Origin: Cellulophaga tyrosinoxydans
GTDB lineage: Bacteria; Bacteroidota; Bacteroidia; Flavobacteriales; Flavobacteriaceae
Assembly: GCF_900176415.1 (NCBI RefSeq)
Contig: NZ_FWXO01000002.1
Location: 1 to 64,000 of the forward strand
DNA length: 64,000 nt
Direction: 5' to 3'
Below are positions 57,507 through 64,000 of this stretch, piece after piece; the first letter of the stretch is position 1; every line of letters begins with the position of its first letter. The notes beneath the pieces are model-generated. The model was not told the origin of the DNA and did not search any database. It was given only the letters and a program-made list of their open reading frames with translations. The position numbers and the translations under genes are program-made.

Positions 57507-58607
57507 CTACTTAGCGTTATTTAGAGCATTCAACGCAAAACTACCTAACCAATGGGTTCCACTATAGTTTTCATCTACCAAATTGGGTAACGAATATAAA
57601 ATATGTTCATTGGCAATATTCCTCAAATGTGCATATTCTGTTAATGTATTAGCAATGCCGTACAAGCACCAGGCTCGACTAAAATTGAGTCCGTCTAAAT
57701 GCACTAATTTACCATCTGCTCTATCGGAAACCTTTCCTGGTTCTAATGCAAAATCAACATTTGTAAGCTCAGGAAGAAATGCTTTGAACCAAATTTTGAA
57801 TTCTGTTGGATTGTATATTTTACGCATTAAGTTTGCTTCTTCTAAACAAGGCGATAAAAAATCAAAACCGCTAGGTTCCCAATCTAATGGACAGTTTTTA
57901 TCATCCTCATAAAAACGAATAGCACAATCTTTAATACCTTTTATCAGCGCTTCATTTTTCATAGTTTGGGCATAATCTAAGGCCAAAGACAATCCAAACG
58001 CCGTATTTGTATGTTCTCCTACGCGAATAGGGTAATTCAATTTTGGTAAAAATTCTATATAAGAATTTACAATCAAATCGGTTAGCGGTTGAAGGTTCTT
58101 TTCTAAATCTCTTGCTAAAGGATCATTCCAAGTATGTATTTCTTCTGCCAACTTTAATAACCAAGCCCAACCATAGGTACGCTCATAAGAACTATTACCT
58201 TTCATAGTAAAATAGGCTACTTCAGCTTTAATATTTTCAGCTGTTAATGTAGTGCTCAATTTTTCTCGTATGGATGCTGCTTCATTTAAACTAGGGTATT
58301 GTTTTAAAAGTGATATTAAAGACCAATGTCCATGAACCGATGAATGCCAATCATAACAGCCATAAAATGCAGGATGCAATTCTTTTGGAGTACCAATATG
58401 TGTGCTATCTTCTAGTGATTGATTTAATTTATTAGGAAATTCTACCTGTAAACATGCTAAAGGCAAACTAACCAATTTATTCGCTTCTTTAAATGTTAAT
58501 TCTGGAGACTTACTGATTTCAATTTCTGATTTATTTTGTTTAAGTTCTGGTTTACAGCCAAGGGCCAGAACAATACAAATGCTAAAGGTTAAAAATTTTC
58601 GGATCAT
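57507..58607 (-). CDS. DUF2891 family lipoprotein
   Basis: A 366-residue lipoprotein (lipobox LALGC, Cys18). The motif HPAFYGCYDWHSSVHGHWSLISLL and the long helical remainder, including GEHTNTAFGLSLALDYA, GSQ-like SGFDFLSPCLEEANLM and HWLGSFALNAL, identify the DUF2891 family, which has an alpha/alpha-barrel appearance and no established activity. First gene of the pxp operon; the Nramp-like gene starts after 2 nt. Conserved His residues suggest an enzymatic role at the cell surface. Confidence 0.85.
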   Translation of the reverse strand: MIRKFLTFSICIVLALGCKPELKQNKSEIEISKSPELTFKEANKLVSLPLACLQVEFPNKLNQSLEDSTHIGTPKELHPAFYGCYDWHSSVHGHWSLISLLKQYPSLNEAASIREKLSTTLTAENIKAEVAYFTMKGNSSYERTYGWAWLLKLAEEIHTWNDPLARDLEKNLQPLTDLIVNSYIEFLPKLNYPIRVGEHTNTAFGLSLALDYAQTMKNEALIKGIKDCAIRFYEDDKNCPLDWEPSGFDFLSPCLEEANLMRKIYNPTEFKIWFKAFLPELTNVDFALEPGKVSDRADGKLVHLDGLNFSRAWCLYGIANTLTEYAHLRNIANEHILYSLPNLVDENYSGTHWLGSFALNALNNAK

Positions 58608-58630
58608 TTTTTGGTTGGTTATTAAGATAT

Positions 58631-58657
58631 CTCTAAATAGAGTTTATAAATATAAAC
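58631..58657. promoter_or_regulatory. Candidate operator upstream of the pxp operon
   Basis: Two adjacent dyads: CTCTA-AA-TAGAG (58631-58642) and GTTTATA-AA-TATAAAC (58642-58657). They lie 24-50 nt before the operon start on the minus strand, where a repressor or activator would act. Confidence 0.4.
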
Positions 58658-58723
58658 AGTTCATCACTATTTAGAACAAAAGTTAGTGACAAATATTCGT
58701 TGAACTACTTGTTTCTTGTGCAG

Positions 58724-58753
58724 TTCATCTAAAAAAATGTCATTCGTCTAAAA
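58724..58753 (+). promoter_or_regulatory. Direct repeat, possible LytTR-type site
   Basis: TTCATCTAAAA (58724-58734) and TTCGTCTAAAA (58743-58753) repeat with a 19-nt period, followed about 18 nt later by GTATAATAAT. A similar CATTC..CTAAACT block with TATAAT downstream lies at 31621-31643 next to the LytTR gene. Confidence 0.35.
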
Positions 58754-58825
58754 CTTTATATGCACGTATAATAATCTTAAAAAGTTGATGTTATAATAAT
58801 CCCGAATACCTATTAACCTACTTGA

Positions 58826-59269
58826 ATGAATTGTTTAGAATGTAATAAAGAACTTAGTTATATAGACCATAAAAATTCCTTTGACACCTACGGAGTGGAA
58901 CTCTGTAAACAGCATAAGGTAAGAATGGACAAACTGGTTGTTCTGAAAGGAACTCCAGTAGAAGCTATACAACTGTACTATGGATTAAAAGAAATTGGCA
59001 TCAGTTCCATGCTGGAATGGTGGGATGGAAAAAAGTCGGTTGACTTGGCCATTTCACGTGTAAAATTGAATATCGAGATCGATACCGATTATAATACCAT
59101 TTCACACGAACAAGCGATAATGGATTTAGAAGAAGCAATGCATTCTTTTAAAAACGGATTTACTACTATCCGAATACCACATGTAGTTGTGAAATATTAT
59201 CTTAAGGATACCGTGAAAAATATTGAAGGAATAGTTGAAGGATTAAAAGTAAATATTAAAACGCTCTAG
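58826..59269 (+). CDS. Small zinc-ribbon protein, possible nuclease-like fold
   Basis: A 147-residue protein. The N-terminus MNCLECNKELSY.. continuing to ..VELCKQHK offers C3, C6, C27 and H30 as zinc ligands. The C-terminal half (LNIEIDTDYNTISHEQAIMDLEEAMHSFKNGFTTIRIPH) has the strand-Glu/Asp-helix-strand-Arg pattern of DUF559/Vsr-like PD-(D/E)XK domains, though the match is weak. Not assigned a function. A terminator follows at 59291, and candidate regulatory repeats lie about 75-100 nt upstream. Confidence 0.65.
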   Translation: MNCLECNKELSYIDHKNSFDTYGVELCKQHKVRMDKLVVLKGTPVEAIQLYYGLKEIGISSMLEWWDGKKSVDLAISRVKLNIEIDTDYNTISHEQAIMDLEEAMHSFKNGFTTIRIPHVVVKYYLKDTVKNIEGIVEGLKVNIKTL

Positions 59270-59290
59270 CTCAATAAACTAAAATTCATA

Positions 59291-59322
59291 AAAAAGACAC
59301 TAATACTATTTAGTGTCTTTTT
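59291..59322. terminator. Bidirectional terminator, zinc-ribbon gene / yifB
   Basis: AAAAAGACACTAA pairs with TTAGTGTCTTTTT around a 6-nt loop with T-runs on both sides. Confidence 0.9.
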
Positions 59323-59354
59323 ATTTTTATATTATTTAATCTTCCAATTAAAAA

Positions 59355-60890
59355 CTACCCCAACCACCCTTCTCTATCCAAACTACGGTACTGTATTGCT
59401 TCACCAATATGGATGCCATTAACATTTTCCGATTTATCTAAATCGGCAATTGTCCGTGCAACTTTTAAAATACGATCGTAGGCTCGTGCTGAAAGATTTA
59501 ATCGCTCCATGGCATTTTTTAATAGCTCTTTAGAGGCATCATCCATTTTACAATACTTGCGAATATGTTTCGTATTCATTTGTGCATTGTAATGCACATT
59601 TTCCATTTCTTCAAAACGCTTAGTTTGAATTTCTCTTGCTGCCGTAACGCGCTTTCTAATTTCAACACTCCCCTCACCTTTCCGTTCTTCCGAAAGTTTT
59701 TCAAAGGGTACTGGTGTTACTTCAATATGAATATCAATACGGTCTAATAAAGGTCCAGAAATTTTACTTAAATAACGTTGCATTTCGGCTGGTGAAGATG
59801 TTACTGGTGCATCGGGATCATTAAAATATCCACCAGGACTTGGATTCATACTTGCAACCAACATAAAACTACTAGGATAGGTAACCGTAAACCTTGCTCG
59901 TGATATGGTAACTTCTCGGTCTTCTAAAGGTTGACGCATAACTTCCAACACACCTCTTTTAAATTCAGGCAACTCGTCTAAAAACAATACCCCGTTATGC
60001 GATAATGATATTTCTCCTGGTTGTGGATATGCACCACCACCAACCAATGCTACATCAGATATGGTATGATGGGGGCTTCTAAATGGTCTTTGATTCATTA
60101 ATCCCATATTCTTTATTTTACCAACAACGCTATGAATTTTGGTAGTTTCCAAAGCTTCATGCAAAGTCATAGGGGGTAAAATAGAGGGTAATCTTTTGGC
60201 TAGCATCGTTTTACCAGCGCCCGGAGGTCCTATTAAAATAATATTATGACCACCAGCGGCGGCAATTTCCATACATCGTTTTATACTTTCTTGACCTTTC
60301 ACATCGGAAAAATCAAATTCTGGAAAATCTAATGTTTTATAAAATTCTGCACGTGTATCAATTACAGTTTGCTCTAATGAAGTTCCTTTATCAAAAAAAT
60401 CAATAACTTCTTTAATGTTTTCAATTCCGTACACTTCCAATCCACTAACTATGGCTGCTTCGCGTGCATTCTCCTTTGGAAGTATAAATCCTTTATAACC
60501 TTCTTTCTTAGCTTTTATCGCAATAGGTAATGCGCCTTTTATAGGTTGTAAACTACCATCTAAGGATAGTTCTCCCATAATAATATATGCTTCTAAGTGC
60601 TCAGATTTTATTTGTTCAGATGCTGTTAAAATTCCTAATGCTAAAGTTAAATCATAAGCTGAACCTTCTTTTCTTAAATCGGCAGGTGCCATATTAATAG
60701 TAAGCTTTTTACCCGGAATTTTATAACCATTATTTTGTAGGGCAGCAGCTATTCTGTAGTTACTTTCTTTAATGGCATTGTCTGGCAAACCCACTAAATG
60801 ATACCCAATTCCTTTATCAACATTAACTTCAACTGTAATAGTGGTGGCTTCTACGCCAAACACGGCACTTCCGAAAACTTTAGTAAGCAT
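59355..60890 (-). CDS. comM: YifB/ComM family Mg-chelatase-like AAA+ ATPase
   Basis: A 511-residue protein with an N-terminal ChlI-like domain ([32 protein letters not shown]), a AAA+ core with Walker [18 protein letters not shown] and Walker [11 protein letters not shown], and a C-terminal Mg-chelatase domain ending ISYRSLDR-like IQYRSLDRE. ComM is a branch-migration helicase in natural transformation and recombination; the function is inferred from the family. Monocistronic. Confidence 0.95.
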   Translation of the reverse strand: MLTKVFGSAVFGVEATTITVEVNVDKGIGYHLVGLPDNAIKESNYRIAAALQNNGYKIPGKKLTINMAPADLRKEGSAYDLTLALGILTASEQIKSEHLEAYIIMGELSLDGSLQPIKGALPIAIKAKKEGYKGFILPKENAREAAIVSGLEVYGIENIKEVIDFFDKGTSLEQTVIDTRAEFYKTLDFPEFDFSDVKGQESIKRCMEIAAAGGHNIILIGPPGAGKTMLAKRLPSILPPMTLHEALETTKIHSVVGKIKNMGLMNQRPFRSPHHTISDVALVGGGAYPQPGEISLSHNGVLFLDELPEFKRGVLEVMRQPLEDREVTISRARFTVTYPSSFMLVASMNPSPGGYFNDPDAPVTSSPAEMQRYLSKISGPLLDRIDIHIEVTPVPFEKLSEERKGEGSVEIRKRVTAAREIQTKRFEEMENVHYNAQMNTKHIRKYCKMDDASKELLKNAMERLNLSARAYDRILKVARTIADLDKSENVNGIHIGEAIQYRSLDREGWLG

Positions 60891-60956
60891 TAAAATTTAT
60901 TTTCTTTAAAAGTAGGAAAATAAATAATAAAATTTTAACAAATGACTTTTTGAATA

Positions 60957-63365
60957 CTATTCTGGATGTATTTTTAAAACGGATTTGGCGTTTTTTAGAA
61001 TCTCTTCTTTGTTCATCATCATCTTTCTAAATTCCCCATTTACATACATTTGCGCCTGATCTTTGTAATGCGGGCTAAACATATTACCTGATTGACCCGT
61101 AGGTAAAATGCTGATGCTATTTTCTATATCAGAAAAATCAATAATTCTTCTTGTTGATGGGCCTGAATTCACCTTATGAAACCCATCATCTGCATAACTA
61201 AACGCCATGTTGTTGATTACCTCACGTGTGCCATTTACAGGAAATGGCCCTACATTGAAATAGCTTCGGAGCGCCTCTACCTGACCAATTGGATGCGGAT
61301 GTTCTATAGTATGCACTTTGTTCCATGTCCATTTAGTATAGTCTTTTCCCAAAGATTCTTCCAACAAAACAAAAGCCTCGTTATAAGATTTAGTTACTAT
61401 ATACGTACGTGTTTCTTTTTCTTGTGTTGTTATATTATCCCACCAAATTGATGATTCATTGGCTGACAATGGAGCTATTAAACGCTTCAAAAAATGGGTT
61501 GCCATTATTTGAGTGAATCTATCTTCCCCTAACTCATCAAGAAAAGTGTTTTTTAATAAAACATACTCCCATTTGTGAAATACGGTAGTTTCAAAACTCG
61601 TCAGATTGGCAGAACCATCCCATTTTTCAAGAACTCTTAACAGTTCCTTTTGTTTGTCTGTTAAAATAGATTCATTTAAGGCATTAATGAAGTTTTTCAT
61701 TACTGTTGGGTTTACTGAAGAGGTAACATCATTTATCATTTTACTTGCCGAATCTTTATCCCAATCGTTTTTAGCATCTAATAATTGCGTAATTCGCTTG
61801 GCTCTATTTTCAGGTAAATAGTAGCCAGGATATATTTTTCCGTTTATAGAATCTGGTTGGTTATTTGCGGAATACACGTAATGCCAAGGCGGATTTATAG
61901 CCTGTGGATTTTCTGAAAAATCTAAATACCTCACAAGTTCTTCTTCTCCAAGATACCCATTTAAAATAAGTTTTGTGTTTACTCCTTTAGGCATTTCATA
62001 TAATTTGGCAGTGGCAAACCATGCTACATTCCCTACTGCATCGCCATACATAATATTTAAACCTGGAGCATGAATATCTTCAAGTGCTTTTTTAAAATCA
62101 TTTAAATTGTCAGCATGAATAATCCCATTAAAGGCATCTAAAGTTTTATTTTCTAATTTGGTGTAAATCCAAGACATGGAAATAGGTCTACGACTTATTA
62201 TTTGATCTGCTATACCATTTAAAACTGGTCCATGAATGGTTTTTTTATATGTAAAAGTGATATCTTTTTCATCCTTTACTTTAATTGTTTTGGTAACAAT
62301 TTCATAAGATTTCCACTCCCCTTTATAATTATATTTTAGCGAATCCGTCGGATGCTGTTTTTCATAATAAAAATCAATATCATCGTTCTCAAACATTGTT
62401 AATCCATAGGCTAGATTGCGATCATGCCCTAATAAAGGAAAAGGAACTCCAGCTAGGTGATAGCCGTATTTTTCATAAGTGGGTGTGCTCACATGTGCTT
62501 CATACCATACGGATGGCTGCGAGAAACCAATATGTGGGTCATTCGCAAAAATAACCTTACCATTTTTTGTTTTCTCTGGTGCAATTACCCAACTATTGCT
62601 ACCTTCAAACATTGGCACGGGAAGTTTTTCTAACGCGGCTAAAGCAACTTGTGATAAAGAAACCTTAAGCGAGTCTTGTTGTTGAGGAAAGTTTTTTATT
62701 AATGTTAATGCAGGATTTTCGTCGCTATTAAGATCTGCTAAATAGGATTCACCTAAATTTTCTTTAATATTGGTAAGTAATGGATCTGTTTTATGTGCCA
62801 TGGCAAAGCTGAATGCCATATAACCAATTGTGTTGTAAACATCTTTGAGAACAAATGGTTCTTTATCGATCCCTGTTAAATAATACTCCATAGGTGTCGG
62901 GCCATCTTTTATAAACGCATTTACACCATCTAAATAAGCTTGAGTTAATGCAATAACTTCAGAATTTTTATCTATAGTAGCAATGGTTTTTTCAGATGCA
63001 TCATCAATGCCTAATGATAAAAGAAATTTATCTGTGGTAATCATATCTTTTCCGAATACTTCGGAAAGTCTTCCTGGAGCAATTCTTCTGAGTAGTTCCA
63101 TTTGCCATAAACGATCTTGGGCATGAACATAACCTAAAGCTCTAAAAGCATCTTTTTCATTTTGACCATAAATATGGGGAATCCCATAGGTGTCGTAATA
63201 AACTTGTACTTCGTTTTTTAACCCAGGCAATGCTTGTTCCCCATCATAGGTGGGTTTCAGAGTTTGGATAAATATAAAGATGCCAATTGCAACTAAACTT
63301 AGGATAGCTAGAATTACAAGTACAATTTTTTTTATTTTTTTCAAAGCGCGTAAATTTTTTTGCAA
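60957..63365 (-). CDS. Penicillin acylase family protein (Ntn hydrolase)
   Basis: An 802-residue precursor. One N-terminal span (12-34) anchors it to the membrane facing the periplasm. The A-chain motif GIPHIYGQNEKDAFRALGYVHAQDRLWQMELLRR and the autocleavage/nucleophile site EGSNSWVIAP (nucleophile Ser256) identify the family, which includes penicillin G, cephalosporin and N-acyl-homoserine-lactone acylases. Substrate unknown; amide hydrolysis of an acyl-amino compound is expected. Follows the class C serine hydrolase by 21 nt on the same strand, so they probably share an operon. Confidence 0.93.
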   Translation of the reverse strand: MQKNLRALKKIKKIVLVILAILSLVAIGIFIFIQTLKPTYDGEQALPGLKNEVQVYYDTYGIPHIYGQNEKDAFRALGYVHAQDRLWQMELLRRIAPGRLSEVFGKDMITTDKFLLSLGIDDASEKTIATIDKNSEVIALTQAYLDGVNAFIKDGPTPMEYYLTGIDKEPFVLKDVYNTIGYMAFSFAMAHKTDPLLTNIKENLGESYLADLNSDENPALTLIKNFPQQQDSLKVSLSQVALAALEKLPVPMFEGSNSWVIAPEKTKNGKVIFANDPHIGFSQPSVWYEAHVSTPTYEKYGYHLAGVPFPLLGHDRNLAYGLTMFENDDIDFYYEKQHPTDSLKYNYKGEWKSYEIVTKTIKVKDEKDITFTYKKTIHGPVLNGIADQIISRRPISMSWIYTKLENKTLDAFNGIIHADNLNDFKKALEDIHAPGLNIMYGDAVGNVAWFATAKLYEMPKGVNTKLILNGYLGEEELVRYLDFSENPQAINPPWHYVYSANNQPDSINGKIYPGYYLPENRAKRITQLLDAKNDWDKDSASKMINDVTSSVNPTVMKNFINALNESILTDKQKELLRVLEKWDGSANLTSFETTVFHKWEYVLLKNTFLDELGEDRFTQIMATHFLKRLIAPLSANESSIWWDNITTQEKETRTYIVTKSYNEAFVLLEESLGKDYTKWTWNKVHTIEHPHPIGQVEALRSYFNVGPFPVNGTREVINNMAFSYADDGFHKVNSGPSTRRIIDFSDIENSISILPTGQSGNMFSPHYKDQAQMYVNGEFRKMMMNKEEILKNAKSVLKIHPE

Positions 63366-63386
63366 ATATTACAATTTAAAAATCAA

Positions 63387-64000
63387 TTAATCATCAATAG
63401 ATTGCCCGACTAATTGCTGAAATTTCCAAGCAGTATTATCACCTTCTATAGCTCGAGTTTGTTTTAAAATAATGCCAATAACTTGTTCTTTAGGATCCGC
63501 AAAATATTGTGAATTAAAATAACCGCCCCAATTAAAAGTTTTTAAACTGCCTTGTCCGCCCTTAGCTACTCCGTTTTCATTTATTACACGAAATGCTAAT
63601 CCAAAATTGGCATCACCACCTTCCCAAATAGTACCAATTTGGTTTGCCATTATAACATCTACTGTGGTTCTGCTTAAAATTCGAATTCCGTTGAGCTCGC
63701 CCTTATTCAAATACATTTGCAAAAAATTAGCATAATCCTTTGCTGTGCTAGAAAGTCCTGCTCCACCGGAGAAAAATGCTTTTGCTCCAGTTTTAGGATA
63801 ATTGGTATCGTAAAATGTTTTTGGATAATTTTTCCATTGGTTATTTTCCTTTGTTTGTACAGAAACTAATCTGTGCTCTAGGGCTTTTGGAAGATAAAAC
63901 CATGTATCATTCATTTGTAGGGGATCTAAAATTCGTTTTCTAAGAAACTGATCTAAAGGCATTCCTGACATTATTTCGATAAAGTAGCCAAGCACATCCA
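63387..64000 (-). CDS. Serine hydrolase, beta-lactamase class C family (5' end outside window)
   Basis: The gene runs off the window end; 204 C-terminal residues are seen. The visible frame continues to base 64000 without a start codon that fits (the codon near 63995 is GTG within LGYFIEIMSGMPLDQFLRKRI, clearly internal). Blocks GYFIEIMSGMPLDQF, GGAGLSSTAKDYANFLQMYLNKGELNGIRILS and FNWGGYFNSQYFADPKEQVIGIIL are typical of the beta-lactamase/D-alanyl-carboxypeptidase-like hydrolases. The SxxK nucleophile is outside the window. Neighbour of a penicillin acylase homologue, so both act on amide or ester bonds in the envelope. Confidence 0.9.
   Translation of the reverse strand, partial: DVLGYFIEIMSGMPLDQFLRKRILDPLQMNDTWFYLPKALEHRLVSVQTKENNQWKNYPKTFYDTNYPKTGAKAFFSGGAGLSSTAKDYANFLQMYLNKGELNGIRILSRTTVDVIMANQIGTIWEGGDANFGLAFRVINENGVAKGGQGSLKTFNWGGYFNSQYFADPKEQVIGIILKQTRAIEGDNTAWKFQQLVGQSIDD

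Noticed and set aside
63387-63995. Complete 202-residue serine hydrolase starting at 63995
   Set aside because: The codon is GTG inside a conserved block, and the frame stays open to the window end; the gene is truncated by the window.

Overview
This window is a low-GC chromosome segment from a member of the Bacteroidota, most likely a marine-type Flavobacteriaceae. The evidence is: exact Bacteroidota -7 boxes (TAnnTTTG) ahead of several units, start codons almost without Shine-Dalgarno sequences, many short N-terminal lipobox signals, a bacilliredoxin (YtxJ), and flavobacterial gene families (LytTR regulators, PKD/CHAT proteins, beta-helix lipoproteins). No tRNA, rRNA, IS element or CRISPR array was seen. 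The only structural RNA gene is the small SRP RNA (27489-27582, minus).

Layout. 1-4.1 kb is accessory. A RelE/HigB-HigA type toxin-antitoxin pair sits between two related repeat ends, followed by about 550 bp of decayed sequence, a transglutaminase-like protein, an acetyltransferase and two orphans. 4.1-8.0 kb (minus) holds two tandem patatins and a secreted M1 aminopeptidase. 8.1-15.4 kb is a divergent envelope signalling locus: an ECF sigma factor and a TPR anti-sigma-like protein leftward; a lipoprotein, a PKD/outer-membrane-barrel protein and a membrane-anchored TPR-CHAT protease rightward. 15.5-22.6 kb is recG followed by leuCD, a leuA-like gene and leuB. 22.6-27.6 kb has an ABC-F ATPase, a thioredoxin-like lipoprotein, a small transaldolase, an SDR and ffs. 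27.7-35.5 kb has a glutaminyl cyclotransferase, a thioesterase, a beta-helix lipoprotein, a LytTR regulator with a dead receiver, a 49-residue CxxCH lipoprotein not in normal ORF size range, and a TPR histidine kinase/response regulator pair. 35.6-46.6 kb is housekeeping (glyA, fahA, ytxJ, clpB, tetR, MFS, gapN). 46.7-52.6 kb (minus) is ilvD-ilvB-ilvN-ilvC. 52.6-58.6 kb has an ALDH3 and a minus-strand operon of DUF2891, an Nramp-like carrier and pxpA-pxpB-pxpC (5-oxoprolinase). 58.8-64 kb has a small zinc-ribbon protein, yifB/comM, a penicillin acylase homologue and a truncated class C serine hydrolase.

How genes work together. leuCD, the leuA-like gene, leuB and ilvDBNC together cover most of the branched-chain amino acid pathway; ilvA is absent from the window. 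Upstream of ilvD is a textbook ribosome-mediated attenuator: a consensus promoter, an 18-codon leader peptide rich in Ile/Val/Leu, and mutually exclusive protector, antiterminator and terminator hairpins. The pxp operon pairs the enzyme that opens pyroglutamate with a transporter whose metal-binding residues are replaced, which suggests an organic substrate. The glutaminyl cyclotransferase elsewhere in the window could generate pyroglutamyl ends, but no link is shown.

The most interesting items are the ilv attenuator, the metal-site-less Nramp protein, the cassette-like toxin-antitoxin unit flanked by large inverted repeats, the ECF/CHAT locus, and an ABC-F protein with one intact and one coherently degenerate ATP site.
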